DNA of 14,266 nucleotides from Blastocladiella britannica (lineage: Eukaryota > Blastocladiomycota > Blastocladiomycetes > Blastocladiales > Blastocladiaceae). The stretch covers positions 1 to 14,266 of the forward strand of contig MU625007.1 of NCBI GenBank assembly GCA_025349905.2, given 5' to 3'. The position numbers were made by a program, and so were the translations under genes. The notes beneath the pieces are model-generated. The model worked only from the letters and a program-made list of their open reading frames with translations, was not told the origin of the DNA and ran no database searches. How positions within the stretch are numbered: position 1 is the stretch's first letter; every line of letters starts with the position of its first letter. This document shows, piece by piece, positions 1 to 9,201 of the stretch.

Positions 1-86
1 TTTTTGTTTTGTTTAGATATGCATATGATGGTGGCCCAGCTGTTAGCGTGAGAGACGATTGATGCAAAAGAAGAAAATTGACGCAC

Positions 87-1053
87 CAGGCCGGTACCGG
101 CACGCGCACGGCAACTCCATGGCGTCTTCCGCGAGCCCGAGCTTCGAGTTCTGGTACCAGCACTCGTCCATGAATGAAAACGTGGCGAGCGCCGCGACTT
201 CAGCGTCGGTGCACGGTTTGCGGGGGTTGGTGGGCCGTGACGCGAGGCCGTCGGGTCCGATGGGCGGCAAATCCTGCTGCTCTTCGTCGTCCTCGTCATC
301 ATTCCCGTCCGAGTTGCCGATTCGAAGCGCCGGACTCTCGCTCTCATCACGGCCTCCACCCCCCATCAACAGCGGGCTCGGCGACCGCTCCACCAGGTCA
401 TCGGTGCTCGCGACTAACGCGGTGTCGAAAAGGGTGCGTGGAGGCGGGACATACGAGTCAATCTCGAGGTCGTCGGCGTCCGAGCAGCTGGCGCTGCCAA
501 TGTCACCGTCGTCATCCTCTTCTTGGTCGCCAAGGTGCCCATACCGGTAATCCGAGTCCTCCGGGTACATGGACGCCGAAAGGAATGGCGGCGGCATCGG
601 CGGCGTGGATGTCGCTTCTTGTGCCGGCCACATTCCCAAAGACGACGACGACGACGACGACGTGGTGTGATTCAGCGCCAGCAGCTGCGCGGCAGCGGCT
701 GCTGCCTCGGCGCTTGCGCCCACACAATCGGCCGGCGACAGCGATTCGGGCGGCGTGGGCATGGTGAGGTGATGGTGCGATCCGACACCGTCCGTGGCCG
801 CCGCCGCCGCCGCCGCCGCCAGTGACGACAGCGACGAGGGAGAGCGTCGACTCAGTCGTGGATCGGTGGGCTGCCACGGTTGCTGCTGGTGTATCAGGAC
901 AGGACGCGGGGGCAAGCCCGCGACGGCACGGTGGTTGTGATGGTGGGCGTGATGGTCAAAGTGCTGGTGCTTTTGCTGTTGAAGCTGGTGCTGGTGCTGC
1001 AGGAGCTGCGTCGGGGACACGGGCGGTAGCAGTGGTGGGCGGGCGGGGAGCAT
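87..1053 (-). CDS. SET2: First coding exon of a Set2-like histone H3K36 methyltransferase (partial, runs off left edge)
   Basis: About 323 residues are present. The first in-frame ATG is at 1053; an apparent longer start at 1122 is GTG with an in-frame TGA just upstream. The N-terminal two thirds are low complexity: Pro-rich, then Gln/His-rich, a poly-Ala run, a Ser run and an Asp/Glu-rich stretch. The last 45 residues are ordered and contain ATFSFMDECWYQNSKLG, then AEDAMELPCACRYRPG. This matches the start of the AWS (pre-SET) zinc domain of fungal Set2 proteins, which read roughly F-x-x-C-x-Y-x-N-K-x-L-G, then E-x-A-M-x-C-x-C. The exon ends at 87 with a GTGCGT donor; the intron has a CTAAC motif near 42-48 and appears to continue beyond base 1. 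The catalytic SET domain should lie outside the window. Known family role: co-transcriptional H3K36 methylation in the nucleus. Another AWS-SET protein is the main alternative. Confidence 0.6.
641..662. repeat. GAC/GTC trinucleotide tract encoding poly-Ser
   Basis: An uninterrupted GAC repeat on the plus strand is read on the minus strand as a run of Ser codons in the disordered N-terminal half of the Set2-like protein. Such tracts are prone to length changes. Confidence 0.85.
797..820. repeat. GCC trinucleotide tract encoding poly-Ala
   Basis: Eight GCC-type units are read on the minus strand as GGC/GCG-phase codons giving the poly-Ala run of the Set2-like protein. It is one of several homopolymer tracts in this disordered region. 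Confidence 0.8.
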
Positions 1054-1089
1054 AGTTGGTTTGTTACGCGTCGTAGAAGGCGTGAAGCG

Positions 1090-1145
1090 CTGAGCAAATT
1101 GAGAAACGAAAGAGAAGCCCACAGTTCATTTGCCTGCTCACGTAC
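1090..1145 (-). other. Candidate intron overlapping the ethanolamine kinase stop codon
   Basis: A strong donor (GTACGTGAG) begins at 1145, five bases before the end of the ethanolamine kinase stop codon (1140-1138), and a pyrimidine-rich acceptor (TTTGCTCAG) ends at 1090. The 56-nt size fits other introns here. If removed, the kinase would end ...RPTLHAFYDA with a TAA at 1066-1064, only 10 bases before the ATG of the Set2-like gene. Alternatively it is a 5'UTR intron of the Set2-like gene, or it is not used. Confidence 0.45.
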
Positions 1146-2480
1146 TGGGCCGCGCCGGAGGCTCCGGGCTCGCGCGCCACCGCTCGTACTCGGCCCACCG
1201 CTGCCGCGCATAGTCGGCATAATCAAAGTCAATATCCGACATTGTGCTCTGCACCATGGCCCACACGATCCAGTACAGGTGCGACGCCAGCGTCCACTGC
1301 TGCACCGCCTGCCGCCACGTCTCAACCTCTTCCTCCGTGACGCCGCGGCCGCCCTGATGCTGATGCGTGCGCGCAAGGTACGTGGCCAGGAATTCGCGTT
1401 GAGCCTCCACGTCCGGATACCGCCAGTACTCGCACTCGAACCCGGCCCACTCGTTGAAATGGTTGGCAATGTCGAATGCCGCCGCATTGAGCCCGCCGTA
1501 CTCGTAGTCACTATACGGTTCATTACCAGTCAGGCATACGCACTGCACCAAAAGCTCATATAAACGTACATGAACCGCGCTCCAATCACCGCCCGCAGCT
1601 CGTCCTCCGACTCGGCATGCCCGTCATCGTCGCCCACGTCCACTGACGTTTGCGCCGAGTCGTGCTGCAACACAATGTTACCACACAACAAGTCATTGTG
1701 CGCAAACACTACGGGAGACGGCGGCAGCTCGCGCTCGAGTCGCATTCGCTCATCCGTCAGTTCCGCCAGGCTCAGCCCGCACAGCCGCTCGTTGGGTGCT
1801 GCTGCTTCCCGTACCATCGCCAACCACCGGTCCAGAACAGGCCACATGCCAGCTCCACCACCAATTGCAACGTCGCCCTGGGCTGGAACTGGCACAGTCG
1901 AGTGCCACTCGGCCAGATGCGTTGCCACGGCACGCGAGACACGTGGGTGCGCCAGGGCCGCCGGATGCGCGGCAGTCCCTGAGACGTACCCGTACACCAA
2001 GCCGTTGCGCAGGGTCGCGTACAGCGGTGGCGCCAGGCCCAGGGTCGCCAGTGTGTGTAGATTGCGGGTTTCGGCCGCTCGGTCAATCAAATGATGGGTG
2101 CCCGGGCCGTAGATGCGCACCAGGAACTTGAGGCCGCTCGGGAGCGAGACCTTGACCACTGTATTTCCGTTTTTTTTCCCTCTCTGTCAGTCAATGGGTC
2201 CGAGTGGCGCAATAATACGATTTAACGGACACTTGTTAGTGATGCCCTGCGTGCACCGCGTCACTTTGGCCGCACGCGTGTCGTCGGCCGATGCCAGGGA
2301 CAAGTCGACTGCCAGCTGACGCGCCACCAACTCCAGGGTCGCGTCAGTGACGGTCAAGTCGAGCACGCGCACGCCCGGAAGTGTATTGTTGACCACGGTG
2401 GTGGTGCTCGGCTCTCGCTTGGGTGCACTTCCAGGAGAAGTCGGCGACGACGAGTGAATATCGGCTGCTGCTGCTGTCAT
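1138..2480 (-). CDS. EKI1: Ethanolamine kinase (CDP-ethanolamine pathway)
   Basis: Phosphorylates ethanolamine with ATP, the first step of the CDP-ethanolamine route to phosphatidylethanolamine, in the cytosol. Three exons: 2480-2231, 2158-1570, 1510-1138, giving 403 residues. Introns of 72 and 59 nt are placed where the joined protein restores family motifs: GITNKLVKV (residues 79-87) across intron 1 and RFIDYEYGG (about 278-286) across intron 2. The choline/ethanolamine kinase signature HNDLLCGN begins at His237, with catalytic Asp239; the metal-binding DYEY follows at 281-284. NGLVYGYVSG and FDIANHFNEWAG are also typical. The GPGTHHLIDR and GLAPPLYA segments favour ethanolamine over choline kinase. 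About 70 N-terminal residues are poorly conserved, and an acidic insert (DVGDDDGHAESEDE) separates the two catalytic motifs. The ATG at 2480 is 100 bp from the upstream receptor gene. Confidence 0.92.
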
Positions 2481-2580
2481 GATATTGGGTTAAATTAATA
2501 GTTTTTTTTGGGAAAAGGGAACTTGGCAGATATGGAAACTCAAAAAATTCACAGTCAAAATCAACTGCTGCGTCTGTCCT

Positions 2581-5500
2581 TTACGACTTGCGCAGAGCAA
2601 GATTGGACGCCATGGATGCGCCGTAGGACTTGCTGGGAACGTGCGAAACCGTCTTGGTCCCTACTCCATGCACCAGCGACAGCACCGACAGCCACTTTTC
2701 ACGCTCCTCGGCCGACTCGAACTGGATCGACCATCCCTTCTCGCCGACCTTCAAGTCAACGCAGTTGGCCTTGTTGGCGGGAGCCTTGTCAAACACTGCA
2801 TATTGCAGGCGAATGGCTGTCCCCACCTCCGGATCCGAGTTGATTGGAATCAATTGCAGTGTCCCTTTAAACCGAATGTCAGCACAAACGAAACAACGAC
2901 TGAGAGAAAAAACAAACGTACCATCATGTACACTCAAATTGACATTGTGCATGTGCCACGTGTGCATCAGCCCGCCGAGCTGCTTGACCGCAAACAGGCC
3001 ACGAGCAAGCGTGACCGCTCCCGATGCGTCCGTCACCTCCATCTTCATGGACTTGGCTGCACGCGCGCCAGTGCTACTGCCGCCGCCTCCACTGCTCTTG
3101 ATCATGGTGCTGTTTCCAAATGGCTTGGCCGATCCGGTCTCCTGGTGGTGGGACCCGGCGTCGGCCGCACCCCTGGAGTTGCCATGAACCGACGCAAGGA
3201 CGCGCACAATCAGGGCACCGAATGCAAACAGAGTGGCGTACTGTTATTGTAACGTATTTGAATAAACATCCAGAGAAGGAGGAGAGTATAGTATCGTGCG
3301 TACAATGATCATGACCTGGCGAACGACAAACGCCGCCAGCATCGAATCGCCGAACTGGAAGACCGAGAACATGAAGACCACAACGCCGGCCATCAGCGTG
3401 TTGTTGCTGGTGTAAAACAACCAAATGGACTCGTGGTTTGCGCTCGTCACACTGCGGGTCTTTAATTTTTTGCAGTCTTTGTTAGCCATATCCAAACCAA
3501 TCGGACAGTTTATAAGATACCTTGTACGCCAGGACAGTCAACGCCAAGAGGAGCAAAATGTTGTAACCCAGGGTGGCACCCGAGAGCCCCGACTGGATGG
3601 CGGCATTGCTCGACTGGCACGTGTAGTAAAAGTAAGTCCGGTTGGACACGAGGGTCGCAACCTGCGGGCCAATCCCTGACCAAACGCCCAGGATCACGGT
3701 CTGAACCAATATGATGGCGCCGACCGCTGAGACCAGTGACATGCTGGACATTTGGGACGACTGCATCAGTGCCTTGTTCTCGAAAATGGACCAAAGCTGA
3801 CAGCAGGTCGTATGAGTGGACGGGGCAAAGTTGCAACAAACAAAAAAAAACAACTCGTACCCGGTACGCCTTCACAGTACAGCTAGCCATGACGAGCTCA
3901 ATCCCATACACAAACACCCACAGACTCGCGCTGCACGTGGCGCCGGACGGAACACCGAGCGACAAGATATTGCTGCCAAGGATCATCATGAGTCCAAGGG
4001 ATATCAGCAGCAGGAACGGGAACCCGAGACTCTTGATCGTTTCGTGTTCGCGGTGCACGGCAATGTCCGCGGCAGCCGCAAAGATCACCAGGACCAACAA
4101 CGCGTTCACGGCCGCAAGCGCCGCGCCGGACGATGTGCTCCAGTCGGGGACCAGAGACGCTTGCATGGGCCGATCACGAGGAACAGTCGACCCACCGCCG
4201 TAAAACTTGGGCGGAATGGATGCCACCACTGACAAGTCCGGGTTGACCTGATACGCGGCCGTCGCCACGCCGTTCCAAAAGTTGAACACCGAAAAATAGC
4301 TGTAGCGGTCACCAGTCGCTTGATTGAAGCGAACGCTGCCGGTGAGGCCTGTGAACGGCGTGAGGAATCGCGTGAGATCGGCAGGGTAATTGCGCGAGGC
4401 AACATTGGCTGCTCCGTATTGGTTGACAAGCTGTTATATATATACTTGTCGTGAGTGTGCATGTTAAGGCACAAGGAAAAAAAAAACTGCGCGAACACTC
4501 AAAATGCCTCGGGCAACGGCAGTCATGCAATCCGAAAACAAAAACCCGTACTGCGGTACAGGCGTGTTGGCACCATAGGTGGATGCCCACTGGGTGACAG
4601 TCGCATTGTACCCAGCATTGTAACTTGCCTCGAGAGGCATTACGTACATCAGCCCGTTGGCAAGTTCCATGTCACCAGCATTCAACTCAATGGTGGGGAA
4701 GATACCCCAGCCCTCGGGACCCAGCCAGACCCAGTTGGGGCCAATCATCCCTTGGCGCCTACGTACATGGTTGTTAGTGTGTGGGATTGCGCTGGCAAGT
4801 AGGTACAATGACATACTTTGCTTCGCGAAGGACAAAAAGGCCGTCCTGGGGCATCATGGAGATAATGATGATCTGTGAACCGCCAGCCAAAATGTTCTGC
4901 AGCGCCGAAGTCACGTCAATTTGGCCCGACTGAATGACTTGGTTGGCGAGGATTTGAATCCCGGCGGCAGGTGCAGTCGCCAAAAACGCGCTTGCAACGG
5001 ATTGGCCATACGCATCCTATGGGATGGATAATGTGTTAGTATTCTTTTTCGTTGTTATTGTTGTTAGTACACCAACCCTTTGGATCGGCGCAACCGTACC
5101 GAGGTCGCGAGAACGGACGCCGACGTCCAGCCCATGAATTTGACAAAGTTGGCGAGAATGGCTCCTTGTTGCGGGTCGTCCGCCATTGTGCCTGAGAGGA
5201 AAAAAAAATTGGTCAGCATCAGACCAACTCGCCGCAGACTCGCTCTATCCTGTGGGAATGAATATATATAAACGCACGGAAAAAGTACGGGTAGTTTTCC
5301 TTGCCGCTCAGAGTGACGGCCGAGGAACTACCGCTGCACTGCCACAGCCGAAAACGCGATCCAGCAAGCGCGGCGGGTCCCGTGTGTGACGAGGCGAAAT
5401 CGCCAACCAGTCCCACGACGTTCTGATCGATCGCAAGCGAAAGCACCGTCTCGGCCGCTGTCAGGGCAGTAAAATCCGGGGCCATGGGCACAAGCTGGAA

Positions 5501-5785
5501 CTGGTTTTGGCCAGTCGGATCGAGAGTATTCAGCGAAGGGGCAAGCATGGTCATCATGTTCACAACTCCCGACACGGCGGTGCCGAGCGCCGGGTAAGTG
5601 TATGGTAAATTGACACCAATCTATTTTATAAAATGTGTCAGTTACCATCAAATCTTTACATTGAAAAAAAAAAAACAATTCGGTACCTTCCAGACGTTAA
5701 CAGCATCCGCCGAGCCGAGGAAAGTGGCAAGGGCGATCGCAGCCCAGGCTACCGTGATCGACTGTTGGAATGATTTTAGGCGCAT
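2581..5785 (-). CDS. GABA-B-like class C GPCR with a C-terminal PH-like domain
   Basis: Ten exons: 5785-5687, 5620-5278, 5191-5100, 5016-4817, 4758-4497, 4430-3861, 3796-3521, 3459-3304, 3240-2922, 2864-2581; 866 residues. Residues 1-28 form a signal peptide. About 30-420 form a periplasmic-binding-type (ANF-receptor) ligand domain, seen in VVGLVGDFASSHTGPAA, YPYFFRT and DAYGQSVASAF. There is no Cys-rich linker, as in GABA-B rather than glutamate receptors. Seven helices lie near 434-458, 466-488, 496-521, 541-562, 588-613, 631-651 and 654-682. Cys498 at the start of helix 3 and Cys582 in loop 2 could form the usual disulfide. The KAYRLWSIFENKAL and YKTRSV motifs of class C loops 2 and 3 are present across exon joins. 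After a Gly/Ser linker, residues 735-840 resemble a PH domain, ending in the typical EEREKWLSVLSLV helix with its Trp. The ligand is not predictable. The donor of intron 5 (GTTCGC) is the weakest. Confidence 0.88.
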
Positions 5786-6024
5786 GGCAAGTGCTTGTCG
5801 AATCGCTGGTGAAAAAAAAAACGGTTTAACAAAAGGGTGATTTTCCGAACAACGAATAAGGCGAGGGGTGAAGGAGAAACGATCAGCTACTGGGGAGAGC
5901 GCTTTGGTATGATACTTGGAATTCCCATCAACCATGTGATCTCGAGCGGAATACTCACAGCCCAACCAACGGCGACCTTCCACGATGACGCATCTTGTCG
6001 ATTTACATCCATTGCAGCCACTCT

Positions 6025-7683
6025 CTACACCGTCAGCCCTGCCGTTTCCAGATTGAGCTGAATGATCGTGTGGTGCATCAGTTTCAGAACCGTCTTGATT
6101 TGCGACGTTTGTGTTGCCCAGGTGAAATGAACTAGGTGCAGGCAGAGTAAGCAGCTCCTCTGGTGTCAAATAAGTAAAGATCGATGACGCACCATATGCC
6201 TTGACCTTTGGGTTCTTCTTGAGCGATGCAAAGCGCTGAGCAAAAAAGACAGAGACTTCCTCGTACTCGTTGCTTCCTTTTTTTTTGCATGTGAGGTTCC
6301 AGTTTTGTTTAGCTCAAAACAGTGTTGAATGCATACCCCCATAGTCAGGAAACGCCTCATGGACGCTTGCTCCCGATGCAAGCTTTTCTTTGAGTCTATT
6401 TTAAAATATCGTCATTCAGGATCCATTCCCACAATAGAAAATATGGAGTGTACAAATCAATCTTGTTCAAAAACAGCATGAATGCCGACTTTTTCATCAG
6501 TGGATGGTTAATCACCTTTTCAAACACCATCATCGAGTCCATGAGCTTGTTGATGAATGGGTCGTCTGGCAGCGGCTGATCAAAGGAAGAAATGGCCGCA
6601 ACAAAGACAATGGCATGACAGTGGTCAAAGAACGGGATCCATGCGCTGCGGCCTTTGGCTGATCCGTTCACGTCGTAGACTTTGAATGGGTTGCCTTGCT
6701 GCAAAAGTATTTTTTGTCAGTGGTTTTTTTTCAGGCGAAACGGTGAAAATATGACATGCAATATCGAGTAGCGTCTCGGTAATGGATGTCGTTGGCAGCC
6801 GAGCAAGCAAGATTTCTTCGTTGGACGGCTGGTATTGAGCATCAATAATGTTTAGTGCATTTTGAATGAATCTGTGTCATCTACAGTGAGCATTTGTCTC
6901 CCATACATCAACAAAAAAGGATCATACTTTGGTCCTGAGTCAAGCAGGTTAAACTTTGCACCGCAGCTCATGGCGAGCTTGAATCCTTTGTCCTCCAGAA
7001 CCGTCGACAATGGACCACGTAAGGACTCGAATTCAGTTTCGGATGAGTTTTTCAATGCCTCACTGTTCTCCATGACTGTTTTGGCTGCAACCTGAGTTAC
7101 TTTAAGTTGGTTAGATCCATCTCATAAGCAAAACAATTTAAGATACCTTTGCTGCATCAGAACGAAGTCCGTTACCATGCACTCCCACATTGGCAAGTAC
7201 GAGATGGAGCGAGTCGGCCAAGTTTGAGCGAATCACGTTCTTCCACGTCATTGCATCCATGGGGAGACCATCCCCCAGTGTCGGACTCCCAGACATAGCA
7301 TTTGTGGCAGAGGATAACGTGGCACCCGTGGAACTGTCACGATCATTGAGATTTCCATGGTGAATCAGCTTGAGTTGCTTGAGAACAGTTGATTTTCCTA
7401 ATGAACATTGATTTTTGTGTAAAAGATGTAATGCAAAAATCGAGATCACAAAAAAGGAGGAAAGAAAAAAAGACTAACCAGACTCGGCAGTCCCTAGGAG
7501 CAAGAGTCGAATCATGGTTTCTTCGACTTTACGCGCTTTTGCAATCTCACGATCAATGGTACTCGAGCGAGTTTTTGCTGCCCGGATTTGTGCTGGAGTA
7601 AGTGGTGTCTCCGCTACTGTAGTCGCCGGATCGCGATCAGAGCCGACCGTATCCACCAGTAGGTGTGGGACAGAAGGGGCCAT
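6025..7683 (-). CDS. Divergent heterotrimeric G-protein alpha subunit
   Basis: Eight exons: 7683-7479, 7397-7147, 7091-6928, 6871-6756, 6694-6454, 6395-6337, 6276-6193, 6131-6025; 408 residues. The P-loop is LLLLGTAESGKST (61-72). The switch I segment LLARLPTTSIT (228-238) keeps the arginine finger (Arg231). The beta3/switch II segment reads DVNGSAKGRSAWI (253-265) where other G-alphas have DVGGQR. NKID (322-325), FPDYGG and TWATQT (377-382, for TCATDT) follow, and the protein ends in IIQLNLETAGLTV, aligned with the receptor-contact helix. Oddities: Ala at the P-loop position equivalent to Ras Gly12, Ser257 for the catalytic Gln, Asn255 for a switch II Gly, no Gly2 and no N-terminal Cys for lipidation, and a Ser/Gly-rich insert at about 84-117 in the helical domain. 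The next gene downstream is a class C GPCR 239 bp away. Intron 4 (GTCATA...GCAAG) and intron 6 (A-run before AG) have weak sites but restore family spacing exactly. Confidence 0.87.
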
Positions 7684-7809
7684 GGATATTGTTAATGTTT
7701 ACTACTATGCACTGGGGATAATAAAGTGTTTGTCATACGTGGAGGAGATTTGAAGGGGGGAAGCTCCAATGAATGCAAAGGGGATCAAATATATTTTACA
7801 AAATAAAAT

Positions 7810-9051
7810 TCATGCCAAGGATCCCGACATTTCCTGCACCGGAACGTCGTTCAGCGACTGCTGCTGCTGCAGTTGTTCCAGCTGCCGTTGCTGTTGTTGT
7901 TGTTTTTGTTCTTCCTCTTGGATCGTCGGCGGGCGCTCCATATCGGCCGTGGCCAACACCGTCTCAAAGTGCTCGGTGGCCCCACCTCCGCCCTTTTTGC
8001 GGACCCGGCGCGACTTGGCACGAATAAACAGTTCAAAAAGCGCTTCAATCAGGACTCCGAGCGAGAGCATCAAGTCGCAGAGCCCATTGGACCGAATGGC
8101 GCCCGTGGTGGAATTGAAGACCGTAAATAGAATGAAGATCCACACCACGACAATCCCGACCGAAAGCACCTTGAATGAGAACGAGAGCAGGTAGCGCACT
8201 CCATGCACGACAGGGGCGGTATTGCCAGAGTGACGACGAAGAGTGCCGGTGCCCTGTGACGTGGCCCCATGTGCCGCCAGCCGAAAGGAAATCGAAGCCG
8301 GCCGCGCCATTTTGAATTCAAGACTGCGAGCGCCAGCACTCTTTCCACCGCCGCCGTCACCGCCGCCGCCGCCTCCGCTGCTGCCGCCGCCGGCGTGGAT
8401 GGATCCCGACGCACTGACACTCCCCGGGTCCACGAAAGCAACGCGCAGCGCCAGAAACGTGCCTATCAGTGAGATGGCGGGAAACACAGCCAGGAGTGGT
8501 GATATAAATGTTGGAATAAACAGGGTTGCGCGCCATACCGCTGGGGCCGGGTTGGTCTGGATGAGCGTGTACATGATCCAAGCCGCCGACGCAACGATGA
8601 TGGCGACGCAGCAGCTGCACAGCGCCATTGCGACCCGAAGTAGTCGTCGCCGCCATTCGGGTGAGTGGACCGACACCACCGCGCACCGCTGACAGCACGC
8701 CAGGGTCAAGAAGGCCGGAGCTGGAATGAATGTGATCATGTACACGATCCGGGACACTTTTTGTGCGTTCACGAGGAGGTTTGGATCCGAGCGAGGATCG
8801 GCCAGGGAAAGCGTGATCGAATAGTACACGACGCTGCGCAAACAGTCCAGGGCCGCCAGTAACGAGGCAATAAACAGTAGTTGCATCCGGCTGCGGGTAT
8901 GGCTCACCGCGAGATCAGACGATAAAAATTGGTTGGATCCAAACGCGCGGCGGCTGGTATTTACCAAGGTGGCGGTGGATATGATCATGCCCAGGCCTGC
9001 AACGACAATGGATCCGATCGTCTGCGGGACGTCGACAAGTGGGGCGCTCAT
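7810..9051 (-). CDS. Orphan seven-helix membrane protein, GPCR-like (single exon)
   Basis: 413 residues with no intron. I do not recognise the family. Hydrophobic helices fall near residues 11-31, 57-79, 100-120, 138-162, 177-206, 286-312 and 321-344, giving a seven-helix layout with a short N-terminus and a long C-terminal tail. The loop between helices 5 and 6 (about 207-285) is long and Gly/Ser-rich and contains LRRHSG (271-276), which fits the RRxS consensus for protein kinase A. The tail (345-413) is basic next to the membrane (RAKSRRVRKK), then has a Glu/Gln-rich coiled-coil-like stretch (378-399). Receptor identity is inferred only from topology, the long third loop and the position 126 bp upstream of a G-alpha gene. 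A transporter or another seven-helix family remains possible. The ATG at 9051 lies about 70 bp from a TATA-like run. Confidence 0.7.
   Translation of the reverse strand: MSAPLVDVPQTIGSIVVAGLGMIISTATLVNTSRRAFGSNQFLSSDLAVSHTRSRMQLLFIASLLAALDCLRSVVYYSITLSLADPRSDPNLLVNAQKVSRIVYMITFIPAPAFLTLACCQRCAVVSVHSPEWRRRLLRVAMALCSCCVAIIVASAAWIMYTLIQTNPAPAVWRATLFIPTFISPLLAVFPAISLIGTFLALRVAFVDPGSVSASGSIHAGGGSSGGGGGGDGGGGKSAGARSLEFKMARPASISFRLAAHGATSQGTGTLRRHSGNTAPVVHGVRYLLSFSFKVLSVGIVVVWIFILFTVFNSTTGAIRSNGLCDLMLSLGVLIEALFELFIRAKSRRVRKKGGGGATEHFETVLATADMERPPTIQEEEQKQQQQQRQLEQLQQQQSLNDVPVQEMSGSLA
7858..7908. repeat. CAG/CAA-type tract encoding a Gln-rich tail
   Basis: CTG and TTG triplets on the plus strand are read on the minus strand as Gln codons with interspersed Leu and Glu, near the C-terminus of the seven-helix protein. 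The tract is imperfect. Confidence 0.7.
8346..8393. repeat. GCC/GGC-rich tract encoding poly-Gly in the third loop
   Basis: An imperfect GCC-type triplet tract is read on the minus strand mainly as Gly and Ser codons in the long loop between helices 5 and 6 of the seven-helix protein. Confidence 0.7.
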
Positions 9052-9118
9052 TTGGACGAATTATTTTGATAGTGGAGTTTCGCGAAGGGGCTCATCAAGC
9101 ATTTTGGAAAGGGGCGAA

Positions 9119-9130
9119 ATATATATATCA
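9119..9130 (-). promoter_or_regulatory. TATA-like run upstream of the seven-helix gene
   Basis: An alternating AT run sits about 70-80 bp before the ATG at 9051, in GC-richer surroundings. The position suits a TATA element with a short 5'UTR. Similar AT runs also occur inside introns in this window, so this is only suggestive. Confidence 0.3.
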
Positions 9131-9184
9131 CGGCACACGACTGCTCAATGAACGCCGTGAATTCCCGTTCGAATAGGTGCTTAA

Positions 9185-9201
9185 CTGAGTTTGTGACTCA
9201 G
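9185..9201. promoter_or_regulatory. Inverted repeat with an AP-1/Gcn4-type site (TGACTCA)
   Basis: Arms CTGAGT (9185-9190) and ACTCAG (9196-9201) are separated by TTGTG. The right side contains TGACTCA (9194-9200), the consensus of Gcn4/AP-1-type bZIP factors. A CRE-like TCACGTCA lies about 100 bp further upstream at 9298-9305. Both are within 260 bp of the seven-helix gene start. Function is inferred from motif identity only. Confidence 0.3.

Noticed and set aside
43..86. Unspliced reading of the Set2-like exon gives a CINR-like string (FFFCINRLSR) resembling the AWS domain
   Set aside because: The segment starts with a GTGCGT donor, contains a CTAAC branch-like motif and ends in an in-frame TAG. 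It also lacks the Cys-Gly and Glu-Cys parts of the AWS domain, so it is more likely intron and the match is chance.
1090..1122. Start of the Set2-like gene at 1122
   Set aside because: The codon there is GTG, not ATG, and an in-frame TGA lies just upstream. The first ATG in frame is at 1053.
6843..6871. Apparent frame break in the G-alpha gene (stop after SFKMH)
   Set aside because: An intron at 6927-6872 (GTATGA...CACAG) removes the break and restores DSGPKFIQNALNIID, matching the family, so this is not a pseudogene.
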